The notes: generated from the letters alone by a model not told the origin. A stretch of 64,000 bases of DNA from Litoditis marina (GCA_964036275.1 OZ038436.1:13853904-13917903); one strand, 5' to 3'. Positions 1 through 17,116 are shown, counted from the stretch's first letter. Made by a program: numbers and translations.

Positions 1-40
1 AGAAAACGTTTATAGTGTTGTCTTTTTCTTCTTTCTAAAG

Positions 41-518
41 CCAGTCAATACGGGATGTTGCCTTCGGTCGAAGTTTCGAAATTATGGCGCGTATCAAATT
101 CAAGCCACATCGAAGATTCGGCCATCCCCTGTGTTGCTCTGCTTGTCAAATGTTTGTATGATATAAGCCCGCGAAACGAAAACATGGTGATTGATCGATT
201 GAAAACGAAAACTACGAATTGGTGGCAATCTCTGACGGACCATGGGCTTACGTATTCCTGCGCGCATGTATACATTGCGCGTAGCTCGTGTCTGAATTTT
301 CCGGCTAGTAACTAAAACCAAGCTGTAAAGTGTGTGATATATCATCACAGGTACCCTACACTCTGGTTATTCTGTCTGTTTCTCTTCCGGAGGAGTCTAC
401 GCCGGCTGCTTGTGATGAAATGATTCAGAGGTATGTTTTGTTTCAGGAATACCAACTTTACTCTCAGTTTAGTTTACAGGGAGGACGGTTTGTGTTTTCC
501 GAACTTACTCCAGTATAG
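41..518 (+). CDS. Unrecognised gene, last two exons (5' end outside window)
   Basis: Two exons join in phase. Exon 41-186 follows a ctttctaaag acceptor and ends ATG|gtgatt. Exon 351-518 follows atcatcacag and ends with TAG at 516-518. Together they give about 104 C-terminal residues, including SHIEDSAIPCVALLVKCLYD and EESTPAACDEMIQRYVLFQE. The sequence is mixed hydrophobic and charged, with no signal peptide, membrane span or motif I recognise. An internal 'gtatgttttgtttcag' could mimic a 16-bp intron but is too short to be real, so the last exon is read through. The start lies left of the window. Function unknown. The coding call rests on splice-site quality, phase agreement and codon-like composition. 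Confidence 0.55.
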
Positions 519-1751
519 TTGTCTGAATAGCCGAAAAAAACAACAACAAAAAACTGGCGCCTTCTTGCCAATAGCGGAAAAAATTTGTCTGATTTCGCCA
601 TTTATCGTTGTTTTGAATCGAAAAACGGGTTCATTCCTGTAGACTACTGGTGTTTGTGTCTGACTAGTAACACTGTTATTGGGTTTCAAAGAATACTTTC
701 ATTCGATGTAGTTGAGTTCGTTTATTTGAATATAGCTATTTCACAGCGTCAACGAGCAAGAATTAATATGAAACGGTATTCCATTTCAGTCATCTCACTG
801 ATAAATGGATCGAGTCAGGTGGCACGGAAGACAATGTTGGTCCCATTTTATCCCGAATTCTCGGCTACACAATTTGTGTTTGATAGTTTAGTAGGTTTAG
901 TTAGTTGATCTCATGTTTTTCTGACGTTGTCAACGTTTATATTCGAACATGTGTAATTTGGTGGTAGATGCATAGATTTCAGAAAATAATGGTGTGATTT
1001 ACTATCATCCCTCACTGTTTTTCTAAGCGCTAATGTTTATGTTGTTAGCGGGTTTATTTTGGTATGCTGCATCGATTATAAGCACATTTTGGTTAAAAAG
1101 GTTCACAGGTAGTTTTTTGTTCAATGTTTGTGCGGGTGTAAATAAGCTAATTTGCACTAGGTTTAACTTATCTTCCCTAAATGCACTTTGTTACCTCTTC
1201 GCAATCATTTTATTCTCAGTTCTCAAGTTGTAAGTAGCATTGTATTTGAGCGAATGAATAGTTTGTAAACTTGGTTGATCATCTTTTTTCAGTTGCAAGT
1301 CGAGCTATATTAATCAAATTTATAAAAAAAATCATATCTTCTATCTCTCTAGTGTGTACGGTATCAGTAACCGCCGGTGTGCTCTGAATATTAGTGTTTC
1401 ACACAGTCAGTGAACATCAAGTCGGTAGATTTGCAATAACCGTATTGCTGAAAGCTACAATATTGATAAAGTAAATCGAGTTACAATAATACAATATTTT
1501 AATTATCACATTTTTATTGAACGACATTCAAGAGAAACACATAACACACAAGCTGTCATTTTGCCTATATATGGATAATATGTAGAATGTCAAAAATGGA
1601 ACCCTTGTTGTTTCATTATTATGGAATGTAATGAAAGTACACGCATGAGCATACAAAAATGAATCGTAACATTGAGGTAAACACTGGTCTGAGAAGACTT
1701 ATTAACGACCGAAATCGATTATTATTAGGTTTGAATCGGGGGAAATTCGAT
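519..1751. other. Intergenic, AT-rich
   Basis: This separates the stop of the plus-strand gene at 518 from the stop of the convergent collagen at 1752. Short open frames here lack splice or start context. AATAAT/ATTATT-rich stretches around 1480-1520 may hold 3' ends for both genes, but no single polyadenylation site can be assigned. Confidence 0.5.
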
Positions 1752-5274
<3,523 letters not shown>

Positions 5275-7151
5275 TGATAGCGATGACAGTGGACAACTGA
5301 ACATATAAACATGTTGAAAATTGGAAAGTTGAAAAAGTTTTACTATTTCTAAAACTTTCACAGTCACAAAATGAACATCTCTCATTAGATATGAGTATCG
5401 TAAACTTTGATTTTCTTTTGAACTTTGATAATATCCAAAATTTCTCTGTTTTTTTCCTAGTTATTTGCCAAACCGAAAAGTATTTGTACTCACCCGTCTT
5501 TGTCGTTCTTGGCCATTCTGCCGTTTCTGCCACCACCAGCCGGCGGAATCGGGCTTCTGTTCGTTCAGTTGCGGTAGGTCACAGAACGAATACGTGTCCT
5601 GAATAGATCGATGTTGGAAACATATAGGTCAGGTCACTTTCTAATATTTCCCACGTATTAATTAGATTTTCGATTGTTTGTTTATAGTGTCAGAAAGCGA
5701 GAAGTTCATTATGAACTGTAACCTCACCTCTCTTTCCTTTGTTTGGAAGGGATGTATTATGAAATTATAACCCATAAAAATTATGAACAGCATTGTAAGC
5801 TGCCCTTTCTTCTCTTTTTCAGAAGAGATGTTTTGAAATTATATTAGCTATACAAATTATAGAAGTATTATAAGTTCACCTTTCTTCCCTTTTTCAGAAG
5901 AGAGGGTCTCTTGGTGATGATTCGTTTTAGGGCGGACAGAAAGTTGGTCAGTCGGCTGTCTTTCTTATCCTCCTCCTTCACAATACTGGAAAACATCAAA
6001 CTAATAAGCAACTACCTTTTCATCACATTAACCCAATTTAACATTATCTGGGTAAGAAACTTGCGTACTGGATTAGAAAAAAGTTAATTTTTCAATAATA
6101 TTATCTTTGGAATACGTTTTAAACTGCTACATGTGACTTTCGCACAAACGACTAAGTTTTTTTTTGCTGGAGAATTTAAACTGCGTCAGGGTCGATTCTA
6201 ACTTTTTGCAGTTTGATCTGCTCATAAATAATCACTTTATAATTACGACTGAAACACAACGAGATCAAACTACAAACACATAAGAGCAAAGACTGACTTA
6301 TCGTTCTGATCCTTCTTCTGCTTCTTGTTCTTCTCTTTCCGTTTCAACTTCTTTACGGTTACCACTCTTGTCTCGGCGACAACTACCACAACCTCGCTTG
6401 GGTCCTGAAGAAATCATAAAGAATTGTACGCGAACCAGATTTACAAACATAATATACATACTATGACTAGAATAATGGTCACGTAAAACCTGAAGCAACA
6501 CGGAAATTATCACATATCGGTGCTTTTTTTGTTCGAAATGCTCTCAAAGTTTCGCAGAATGAATTTGTTTGAAGAAATATTGGGTTCTTAGCATTGCGAG
6601 CACGGTAATAACAAAGACAGTGTACATACTACAATTTATTAAATGTTTGTTCACAGAAAGTTACGAGAAAACAAAAATGGCTAAAAAGTTTTGTATAGAA
6701 CATGTACTTTTTACATTAGAATTGGCTCGAATTATCCTTTGAAAGGTCCAATGAAATGTGGACACTGCTAGGGGAACACTGATGAAGTTATTTCAAAAAC
6801 ATTACGGACGGAAACAACAATTCCGAGGTCCAGGAACAAGTTATTCTGGTTGTGGAAAAAGTTTCTCTATTTGTGAAATTTCTGTCTGCAACAAATGATT
6901 ATCGGAACAAGTTCAAGTTTTGGTAGGAGCGGCTGAGAATACTCTGGGGAAGTCAGTTCGCTTCAGTGCACGAAAAGTGTGTCAGTAGTGCGTTGGAGTA
7001 ATCAATGATAGACGATAGGAAATAGGAAAGATAGAAAGATAGAGAGAGAGGGTAGATGAAAGGAGATACCTGGCTGGTAGCGGGCGGGGTCATACGGCGA
7101 TCCACGACCCAGATACAGACAGTATCCGAAAGAGAAAAGCAGTCGCGGCTT

Positions 7152-10100
7152 CTGGAAGAAGATTATCACCCTATTTGGGGAACAGTAATTTTAGGACCGT
7201 AGGTAATTCATTCTGAAAACTTCTTGCCACCTAGAACACCAAAGTCCTTTTCTTAGCGGAAAATTGCCGTGCACAGTTCATTTCACGACTTAAAATGCAT
7301 GTCTTCTTCAACTTAAGTTACCCATTCATAACCTTATGTGCAGGATTTGTCGCAACCTAATTCCGAACTGATTTTTAAGTCTGTATGACTTCGGTGTTTT
7401 GGGTTGCAACAATTTTCACACCAATACCACAGGGCTTTCTTTCCCTCTCGCACGACTGGGTGCCGTGAGAAGGTGTTGTTGGCGCCAAACGAATGCTGTG
7501 CGTTGTAGATTCAACTTGTTTTATCGAACTCCTGCTTCACAAGTAAGTTGAGGCAACATTCTGTAACTTTCGGGACACTCTCACTACTCGTACCCATTTT
7601 GTTGCTTTAAATTAAGCGGGGGTTCCTTTTCAAATCACCAGTTAGGGAGAGCATGGTTGTGCCTTCCGATCAAACTACAACTCAAATATGATCCCCCTCT
7701 GTTGCTTACTTTTTGCTGAAATAACCGCATTTGTATCGCGGCGTTTACATTGTGGAAGTATTTCTACAATAACTGTTTGTAACTAAGAGATCAAACAAGC
7801 ATCCGTAGGTTAAACAGGAAGCACGATTTTACGATTTGGTTTCTGTCCGTCAAAACAAAGGGGCTCAGTTTTTGATCTAGTTCTCCGTAGGTACGAATAT
7901 ATCGGAGTAACGTTATTTGAATATCCAGGAATAGAAACTTGCGCACAGAACTTCCAGTCCTTTAACTTCTTCGGATGAATGAATGCGGAAGTTTTTAAAA
8001 TCTAAGTCGACACATGCAGTTCTCAGTGTCATCGGGTACACAACTCAATCAACACAATTTCTTCGAAATTCTCACGCATCAGAATAATGAAAGAGGTTTC
8101 TGATGTAAAGTCAACGAGTGTCCGCGCGCGAAGCAGAGTGAGAAAATTACTGGACAGTTGCTAGTTTTTCCCCTGGCCAGTTTGAAAGAGTAATAACGCC
8201 GTAGTAACCTTACAAACTTTCCGAAGGCTGTTGTGAGGCTGCAAATGAAGTTTATGGAAAATGCTCTCGTATATTTACTCCACCTCAGAAAGAGAGTGAG
8301 GTACGAAAATCCTCAACTTCTTCGACCAAAAGTAAGTGAGCAAAACGGCTTGGAAGTTTCGAAATCCTACTGTAGGAGTCTCAGTACTCAGTACGAATGG
8401 AAAAGACTACATGTAGTTTTGAGAAGAGAGTTCTCATTTTCCCATATCAGGAAGCATCCTGATCCACAAATAGTTTCGGAAACTTCAACTTCGGTTTTTA
8501 TCATCATTCTTCAATTGTGACAAACCCGTCATTTCGATGATATTTGGGTCAGTTTTACAAAGAATTTGCGACTGTTCTCTATTGGGCCTGATTGATTTCA
8601 AAGATGATATGATTTCAAAGGAAAGACTATGACAGGCGTGTAGCTTTCACTAATGGGCCTTCGGAAACAAAACAACTGATTAAGGTTGCGTTCATTAATC
8701 ATAAAACTTCATTCCAAATAAGAGTTAATTTAAGAAATAACATTAGAACATCTACTTTCTGACAGTTCATGATCAGTACACTAAGCGACCCGATAACACC
8801 TCCAAAGGCGAAGAACTCAAACTTACAAGTTTGGATTATACAAGTAAGATCAGTACCACATCTAGCGCCAAGTATGTGAACCCAGTAACAAATAACAGAT
8901 TAAATCGCGGAATAATGCATACGTGAAAACATTCATATATACAAAGATGCAAGAGGAACTAATAGTCCCGACGGATAACTGAGTCGAAGTGCCGTTCAAA
9001 AGTGACAGAATTTTGAAGCGTGCACTATCAAATCACAGAACTATGATTCTCTTAGACGTTTTAAAGGTATATTTGTTTACTCCAAGTAAATTCTAAGTTA
9101 AACCAACCTCAGGTGTTAGGCGAAGGTGATAAATACGCGGGTAGATGGTGTTGCCGAGGTATGCGATATATTAGTGGATATAACAGATATAGAAGGGCCT
9201 TGACCACGTATATCCGTGCGCGTAAATGGCCAAAACAGGTGAAAAGATAGGCTAATTAGCATAATTACCCGCTTTGTAACACTGTTCAAATAACAGAGCA
9301 ATTGGCCGACAACAGCACGGTTGAATAGTGTTTGAGGTCGACGTAGCACGATTTTGCGAGGAAAGGAGAATTTTCATGGTTTCACACTCATTTTTAGGTC
9401 TGTTCCACATGGCTTGAGTACATGTTTAGCGGTATTCAATTTGTTCACACAGTTTTCTGAAAAGCAAACTGGAGAAATTTTTTGTACTAACATTAACAGT
9501 AATAACATTATTTAACGCCTGAGAAAAGTATTACATGCTTTTAACTTGAACATTGCTAATTGAATATCGTTCTCACTTCCCAGCGCTATGACGGAGAAAG
9601 AGATCGCAATCGTGGTCACAATTATGGGAACTCTGTCAGAGTTTTGAGACCGTTAGCAAAGTTTTGCCACCTCTTTTAGTTTTGTTACAATTTTAAAAGT
9701 CTTTCTTCCCCTGACATACCGCAACTAGGCGTGTGATGCCTGGCCGTTGCGCAACATATTTTTTTCTGTGATCTCACTGCTTCTTCCGCTCGAATTCCTT
9801 TCATTTTCTTCCGAGTATGACCTCATTTGGGGTGGAATCAGAAATGATTCGATTATTCCCAACGCAGTTTTGCACTTCGCGGAGGTTCGCCGAGATTGCT
9901 TATCACCCGAATTGCAATCTATGATGATTAATTGCTGTTTTCAGCAAATGGGCGAGGACCTGACATGAAATATGGACGGACGGGATATATTTGGATCATA
10001 GTAGATACGTATACAGATAGATCTACTCTTTGATACACATTTGCATTATCTATCATAGTCTTTCCTTGCTGACTGAGACTCCTACAGTAGCAATACGAAA

Positions 10101-11506
10101 CTATCTGCGCAAAATGTTGGTTTGTTTTACGTCGTGAGTAAGACCGGAAAGTTTCACAAATTCCGCAGTTGATTTCGAACTCTTATTGCAGTTAGTGTGC
10201 TCAACATTGTAGGCAAAACTGGAGTTCTCCTTGGAAAACAATTACTGGCAATGTAAAAGGTTTACTGCGAGAGGCTCAATATGAACGATGTGGACTACAC
10301 CGGTGAAAGTTGAAATTTCCATTCCCCAAAAAAGGGATTTTGAAAGAAAAACCCAGAGATTTCAGTTTCATGCACACAACTTTTTCGTTTAAAAGTCAGT
10401 AGGAGGCTTGATTGTTTACTGTAAGAGCTCACGTAAAGTCGGTGGAGAGTATATACCCGCTTAGTGCGCAGAAAAGCGCTATTTGTGTGGCTAGGACTCA
10501 ATTATTCAAGTTCATGCGAACCTTTTCTAGCACCCACACTAAAACTATAAACACAGCGAAAAAAATTAAAAAATTCAAACAACAGTGTTGCCTTTCTATC
10601 CTGCAGTAACGCCTAATGTGAACTGATCACGATAAAAAATTAATAGGCGAAATGTGCTTTATTTGAGTTTCTGTGTCCTATTGCAAAATATTCATGAAAA
10701 GTTTGGGATAATGCAACGTTGGATTACTGGCGCCGTAGCAATCCCCACAAAAGTTTATGAGATTACCTCATGAGCTAGTGGCACGAGCTTCTCATGAGAT
10801 TGTATTGATTGCTATGCTACAACATGGAGAGTTCACGAGTAGCTCATGAGGTATCTCATAAGAAACTCATATAAACGTCTCATGAGGTTAAACGTTTTGC
10901 TACGCCGCCTGCTAAACTCGATAATTAGATAAGAGTCGCGAATAAAAGACAGATGATACGCAATAAATATTTATTACACATGTAACACAATATTATTAAC
11001 AGTGGAATGTATGAGATTAATGTCACTATATCACGTTTCTAAGAAGAAAGACGATATTTGATGTAGTACTGTTCTGTTATTACCCTTATAGTCAGCCCTA
11101 TTGGGCTTATAGCATGCAACGGAACATCATTATTGCACACGTGAATTGTCACAAACACGTGAGGTGATGTCGTGGCTGTAGTTTGTAGTTTAGTGTAATT
11201 TGACCCTCTTCAGCTGTCTATGCCTCCTCGCACTGTAGTAGCCGCCGTTTTCGTTGCTAGACACGTCTTCTGATGGGTAACTCGATCTGGAATATTCAGG
11301 TTTACACAATAATAGTTCATACAGTACAATAATTTGAAACAGTAGTGAGCCAGTGTAGTTTGTTTTTACACTCAAATTTGTACACATAATAATAGAACTA
11401 GAACAACTCAACAACAAAATGGGAGCAGCTATGGGAAAGACCGAATAATAGTTTTGTTTTCTAGGTCCCTAGTTCTAGCCTGTTTTTTGTGTAATCTATA
11501 TAACAA
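7152..11506. other. Intergenic, repeat-bearing
   Basis: No convincing gene. It holds single arms of the GATCAAACTACAA family (around 7670), copies of the CTGTAGGAGTCTCAGTA motif (8367-8390 and, inverted, 10073-10095) and the CTCATGAG palindrome at 10728-10911. A possible orphan exon at 11303-11190 (minus) follows a tattccag acceptor and reads SRSSYPSEDVSSNENGGYYS before a stop. It could be an alternative 3' exon of collagen B, but the phase from the preceding collagen exon does not support that, so it is unassigned. Confidence 0.45.
10728..10911. repeat. CTCATGAG palindromic element
   Basis: The ends GGCGCCGTAGCAA and TTGCTACGCCGCC are imperfect inverted repeats. Inside, CTCATGAG and close variants recur at least four times. 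Non-coding, MITE-like. Confidence 0.65.
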
Positions 11507-14500
11507 CTATAAAACGAACTCTGGCTCCCTGTAGCTGGGCGCGGGTGCCGCTGGCGCCGGCGTCGTCTGGTAGGCGGGTGGACTGGGCTTCTCCTCTCGT
11601 GGGGCCGGAATCTGTCCGTTCACATCGGCCATGACCACTTCTGTGTCCTGGCAGACACACGTTCCGGGGGTTCCTGGAAAGTAAGAAGGTTAATAGAACA
11701 CTTGCGTCATCGAAATAGATGTTTACGGGTAGCAGTGATTTAAACTGGATTGGAACTCTCGTGAGACTTCAGAATTGTTGTTAAAACAACCAAAACGAGA
11801 GATAAAACGAGGATATGATCGAATCTTTCGGATGGAATGAACCACATTGAGTTTTCTAGATATGTGAAAAATAGAGTGATCTCATTCTTGAACAATCATT
11901 TCGAGATAGAGACAAAAACGCACCTGCTGGACCCTCCTCTCCTCTTGAACCAGGTGCTCCAGGAAGACCCATAGGACCAGGTTGTCCTGGTGGTCCAGGC
12001 CATCCCTTCTCTCCGGGAGTACCCGGGTATCCGTCCTCGCCCTGCATACCGGCGTTACCGGGTGGTCCCCAAGGTCCGGGTGGTCCCACGTCTCCGGGTG
12101 GTCCAGGAATGACGTGTGCCTCGGGGGTTCGGCCCTGAAACACAGATTGGGTCGAAGTTGGGTACAATGACAGATTTACCAAAATAATTATTTCAAGTAT
12201 TTTGTAGCTGAACTGTTTTGAATATGGTTTTTAGAAAACGACCTACGTGTGAAAACATTGAAACAATATGAAGATAGAAAAACTTGGAATTCTCACCTTG
12301 TCTCCAGCTGGTCCAGCCTCTCCGGGAGGTCCGACAGGACCGGGAGCTCCGAGGTCGCCAGGTTTTCCTGGATTTCCGTCGGAACCGGGTCGACCGGGAA
12401 TTCCCGGCTCTCCATGATCTCCAGGGAAACCAGGGTGGCCGGGGACTCCGCGGGGACCCTGCGGGCAGGGAAGACACGGTGGAGGCTCGAATACCTGCGA
12501 AATTAAACATTTTGTAATCAATTGAGGAAAAACGCCCCAGGCGGTGTTCGATGAATCATTATCTATGATACTCACATTTGCCACACGACACTCGTGAATG
12601 CGTTATTTCTATAAATGGAACGAGCTCCAACTCAAGAAAGAAAGCAGACGCAAAGCATCGTTGATTCCTATCGACTGTCGATCACATCAACAGCTTTGTC
12701 TGCTCTCAAGCGGTTGTGTTTGTAGTTTGATTCTTGTGCGTTTCGAGCAAACCACAATGTCCTATAACTCACTCTCTCAGGAATACAGGATGCATTGGGT
12801 GTTGTTCCGGGTCGACCGGGGGCTCCATCGGGACCGGGTGCACCCGGTAAGGCCGGCAGACCGGGATCTCCCATTGGACCACGGTTACCCGGTATACAGC
12901 AGGCTGCAATTATTGTTTGTTTCATTTGAAGGCTCATACTTTCGATATGGCTCCAATTCACAGAATTCAGATTCACTCTCTACCTATAATTCATGCAACG
13001 TCACGTTTTTCAGTCATTTTCAGTCTCCGTAACATCTCCAAAGCTAGCATTTCAGCGAGTATGCAACAAATGAGCAAAGTTAAATCAGTGATTGAGCGTC
13101 CGAGGCCAATACAGAAGCCCAACCCTAGTTAATTCCGCCAAACAAAGAATCAGACTTCGAGTTAATGTCACGGTTAGAGTAAGCGAAGAGAGAGAGCAAA
13201 AGAGAGAGTGAGAGAGAGACGAAGTGGTTGATGGCGCACGCTACAAGTACCACTTCAACTCCACTCGGGTGTCATGAAGACTATGCGAACGTGTCTTACC
13301 TGGACACTCTTGGAACTGGGGAGAGTCGGGAGCGAACATGGTTGGGTTGTAGGCCCCGTAGGCGGATCTGGATGTTCGATTGCGAACGACCTGGTGGAAA
13401 CGGTCACGCATGGTCACCATCTCCTGTTCCATGTCAGAAGTGGCACTCTGAATAGACACAAAACTACAATTGAGGTCAACACCAAACTACAAAAACATGA
13501 AAATATCACTAACAACAGCTCTCTGACTTGTTCAACGCTCATTTGTGAACAATCTACATCTTATGGACATTTATGAATGAACTGAAACGAATTGAAGACG
13601 GAAATTTCTGTTTATTTGGATTTGATTCTGTTAGAACCCGGTGGTTTCTTGGAAAAGAACTTCATCAACAACATGCACAAGCATTAGATATTTGTACGTG
13701 TTATAGTAAACATCAATATCACCACATATTTTACGCGTTCATTCCATCACTTCCTTAGCTAACAGAGACCAAATTGGTGAAATCCCCAGTACCGAAATGG
13801 ATCAATTATCAAGTTACTATTGCTCTTAAATGTCAGTTCACATGATTCGATTTTGTGATTTCATACTGATAAAGGTGTATTATTGTTGGAGTACCTGACA
13901 GTATGCGAAGTCCTGTTTGCCGAACTGTCCCATGTTATCCACATAATTGTACATAGACGGTACCACCAGACAGATTGTCAATAAAGACATTATAGATAGA
14001 GAAGAAGAGACTCCGATCAGAATCTTGTAGGCATCCTCCCGAGCCTGAAATACGAAATAAAGATCTGATATAAACCATGAAAATATTCATTTTTGCTTTT
14101 TATCCGAGCTCTGTGCTTCATATAAGTTCTGCCTCGGATGAAACTCGAACCAACGCTATCGGGTTACATCTGTATTCAAGGGCTGTACTCGATGGGGAGG
14201 TTTTTTCTGGGGACCATTCTGTCTCCCTGGAACCCTTCCCTGCGGAACTGCTTGGCAGCTCCATCGCTTGCTTGCATGGGGTTGCTTGCGACGCTGACCA
14301 GTACACTAACAGGGCTCTTTTCAGCAACACTGACGAATTGTGAATTTATGCGGTTCGCGGTAGGATTTTGCACATTGAAATTCCGAACACACAGTATGAA
14401 AATGTCTTCCGTAACGACTATAACATTACTGTTTTGAATCTGCGAAAGAATATTTTACGGGTTTTTTTAATTCTTACCTCAGACAAGGCCTCATCATGCG

Positions 14501-14525
14501 GCGACAACTCGCCTTTCGTTTTCAT
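11507..14525 (-). CDS. Cuticle collagen B
   Basis: Paralogue of collagen A. Exons: 14525-14478, 14044-13895, 13447-13300, 12903-12773, 12494-12297, 12134-11924, 11673-11507, all in phase, encoding 350 aa. The ATG at 14525 lies four bases after a cttttcag acceptor (ending 14530), typical of spliced-leader addition. Features in order: [16 protein letters not shown], a membrane anchor ([20 protein letters not shown], ~residues 24-45), [20 protein letters not shown], a non-collagenous region, [14 protein letters not shown] opening the first Gly-X-Y block, the linker [11 protein letters not shown], two further Gly-X-Y exons, then GTCVCQ and a Pro/Ala-rich tail ending PEFVL. It makes a secreted cuticle structural protein. 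Intron 1 contains a relic of an MSP gene. Confidence 0.92.
14157..14263 (-). pseudogene. MSP 3' fragment in collagen B intron 1
   Basis: The minus strand matches the last ~28 codons of the MSP gene at 44558-45178 plus the first bases of its 3' UTR. Translated, it reads [17 protein letters not shown], then NLPIEYSP and TGA at 14178-14176. There are a handful of substitutions against the intact gene (for example W to G and G to R). The similarity runs past the stop into the ttgaata-agatgta 3' UTR, so this is a DNA-level fragment rather than domain convergence. There is no MSP N-terminus, so it is non-functional. Confidence 0.85.
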
Positions 14526-15190
14526 GAGGCTGAAAAGGTATCTATTACATTCAAGACGACTTTTTTTTGAAAAGCTTGAGAAGCGAACTAGTGTAAATAA
14601 TGGTAAATTTATAGGTACATAATGTCACAGATAATATTTTCGCCAGCGCACTTCGAGCTTTATTGAAACGAAAACAAGTCATCCAAAACACATCGTGAAA
14701 ATATTTCTCAGAGTGGGAAACAGGTGAAAAAGGAACGAAACTAAAATCCGCTCATGAACAACTTGAGCACAGAAGAAGCTAGACACAAAGTGTAATCATG
14801 TTCGATCTGTAACTTAGGAGTGACAAAGCGGTTTTGTGAACTTTTTAGGACCAGAAATTGATTAGAGGATTGAAGTGAAATTTGAGTCTGATTTCAGGTA
14901 CGAAATAGAGCGAAACATTGAGAAATGTATACATGACTTTGAATGTATGGTAAAGTTTGGTCACAAAACGAAATACTACGACAACTGAAATTTTCTAAGT
15001 TATCGACGTACAATTGTTACCTATATACGTTTCTTAAAGTAATAAATTTATTAAATCATGTGTTGTAGTATACTTCAAACAGATTCTGTGTTGATTAGTT
15101 TTCTCGTAACATCTATGTTGCTCAGGTGAAATTACAACATGTAAGAAAGCCGAGACACGTTATCATAAAGTGAGATATATAGTCTTTTCC

Positions 15191-15397
15191 ATTCCTACTG
15201 AGACTCCTACAGTAGTATTTCGAAATTTCCAAGCCATTGCTCACTTAATTCTGATCGGAGAAGGAGAGGAATTTCGAACCTTATTCTCCTTCTCACGTAG
15301 AGTAAATATATGAGAGCATTTACCATGAACTGAATTTTCCGCGTCACAAGAGCCTCCGGAAAGTTTGTAGGGTTACTGTAGGAGTCTCAGTAGGAAT
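15191..15397. repeat. 207-bp element with perfect 24-bp terminal inverted repeats
   Basis: Left end 15191-15214 (begins ATTCCTACTGAGACTCC) is the exact reverse complement of right end 15374-15397. Single or partial ends occur near 8367, 10073 and 51407. Non-coding, MITE-like. Confidence 0.85.
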
Positions 15398-16541
15398 CGT
15401 GTGAACTATAGCAGCACGTGTCACGTGACCAGTCCATATGTCTCTGGTTAGGAGCACGTTGGAGGTGGACTCAATACAGTACCAAACTCATAACAGGTAC
15501 CAACTGGTTGGTACCTGGGCGGCATATTCTCGTTTTTGTGACAATCTGCGTGAAAGTGAAGTAGGAGTTGCACAAAATGAAGATGGTTGTCTGATAATGG
15601 AGTGGAGAAAGTCTGGGATGAGAACTGTACCCATTACCCAATTCGCATGGATCTGGCGCCGCTCTTGACCCACATATCATCATATCTCCCCCGGTAGAAG
15701 ATAGCACTAATGCCGGGTAATCGACAACAAACGGGGACCATACATACGTGATACGTGTAACCAAATACATTCGTGAAACGTGAGAGACACAAAAATGCGT
15801 GAGCGTTCATAGGAAAAATCACCAATTATAATAATTTCACACGTTGAAGGTGCGTTTTCCATCACAGTTTACTATACAGCAACCTTCATTTCAAACTCAT
15901 CACTTTTTTGTTATACCATACTTGGGTTCATTGTCAAACTAAGCTCGGTTTTGCCGAAAGGTTGGCGGAAATACGTTGAATACTTTACCCGAATCAAAAT
16001 CGAACTGATTCTCTCCAAACAAGGTGGTTCGTTCCGGAAGCAAACCAAAGTGGAGCTGACAAAGATGAAACCGGACCAAATCTGATAATATGCCGGAGTT
16101 GATCGACAACGTAACTCTTTTGAGGCTTCGCTTCCGTTTTAGTTTCGATTGGTACGCAAGCGGGTCGATTTCTTGTCGAAACAGATTGTTCAGGAATAAT
16201 TTGTTCGATTTTGACTCGGAAGAAGTCGTTGTGAAAAAAAATTGAGCCGGAATCATTTATACCACCATAAATTTATTTTTGGTCACAGAATTGCGAATTT
16301 CAAATATTGGTTTTCTACAAATTTTCTCTGAAACGTGTGTATAGCTCACGTTAGTACACTCTCATTCACGGGATCTTGGAGATTCAAAGTGAGAATCAGA
16401 ATTTTCCAGAGACCTTTTCTATTAGCGCTTCTCTACCATTCCTAAAGTCGGAATAGAAACACGATTCAGCGAAATGGTCGTTTTTTTCGCTGGCGCAGAC
16501 CCTCGTAACAACTTGAGGTCAAACCTAAGCCATATATTCCT

Positions 16542-16653
16542 GAGGCCGTATGCATGAAACGTTCCGGGCCGGGTTGGGATGCTATCCCGAGCTACCAATT
16601 TAGGTCTGGATAGCATCCCAACCCGTCGCGGGATGTTTCATGCATACGGCCTC
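16542..16653. repeat. 112-bp hairpin element
   Basis: Arms of about 46 bp, starting GAGGCCGTATGCATGAAAC and ending with its complement, enclose a short spacer (GAGCTACCAATTTAGGTCT). The arms differ at a few positions near GTTCCGGGCC and GTCGCGGGAT. Confidence 0.85.
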
Positions 16654-16705
16654 TGATTTCTTATGAGATTGTATATATTTTGGAATGTTTTCAGGCGTTT
16701 GGAAC

Positions 16706-17116
16706 ATGATTGGCGAAAACTTGCCAATTCACTGGAGAACCGGGTCCTTCCCGAACCGAACCGCGAACCGGTCACTGGACAACCGAACCGAGCCGACCGA
16801 ACCGGATCGTATACAAAGTAGAATGAGTGGGAATCCACTAATTTCACGTTGTTTACGATTTGTTGATTTGTTGAACCGAGCCGACCGAACCGGATCGTAT
16901 ACAAAGTAGAATGAGTGGGAATCCACTAATTTCACGTTGTTTACGATTTGTTTGTTTAAATTATGATTAATGCAGGTCCGGTTCAAAACTTTTACTGGGG
17001 AACCAGTTGGTTTAGAATGTCGGTTTGGTCGGTTCACTCGGTTCGGTTCTCGGGTGACCGGTTCGCAATTCGGTTCGGGAAGGACCCGGTTCTCGAGTGA
17101 ATTCGCCGCGAAAACT
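16706..17116. repeat. CCGAACCG inverted-repeat element with internal 88-bp tandem duplication
   Basis: The outer arms are imperfect inverted repeats containing GGGTCCTTCCCGAACCG on the left and its complement on the right. Inside, 16785-16872 and 16873-16960 are direct copies of one 88-bp unit that includes ATCGTATACAAAGTAGAATG. Open frames through it are repeat translations. Confidence 0.8.

Noticed and set aside
5494..7151. Long N-terminal cytoplasmic extension of collagen A
   Set aside because: The collagen reading frame meets a TGA inside exon 5598-5494, so the upstream exons cannot extend it in frame.
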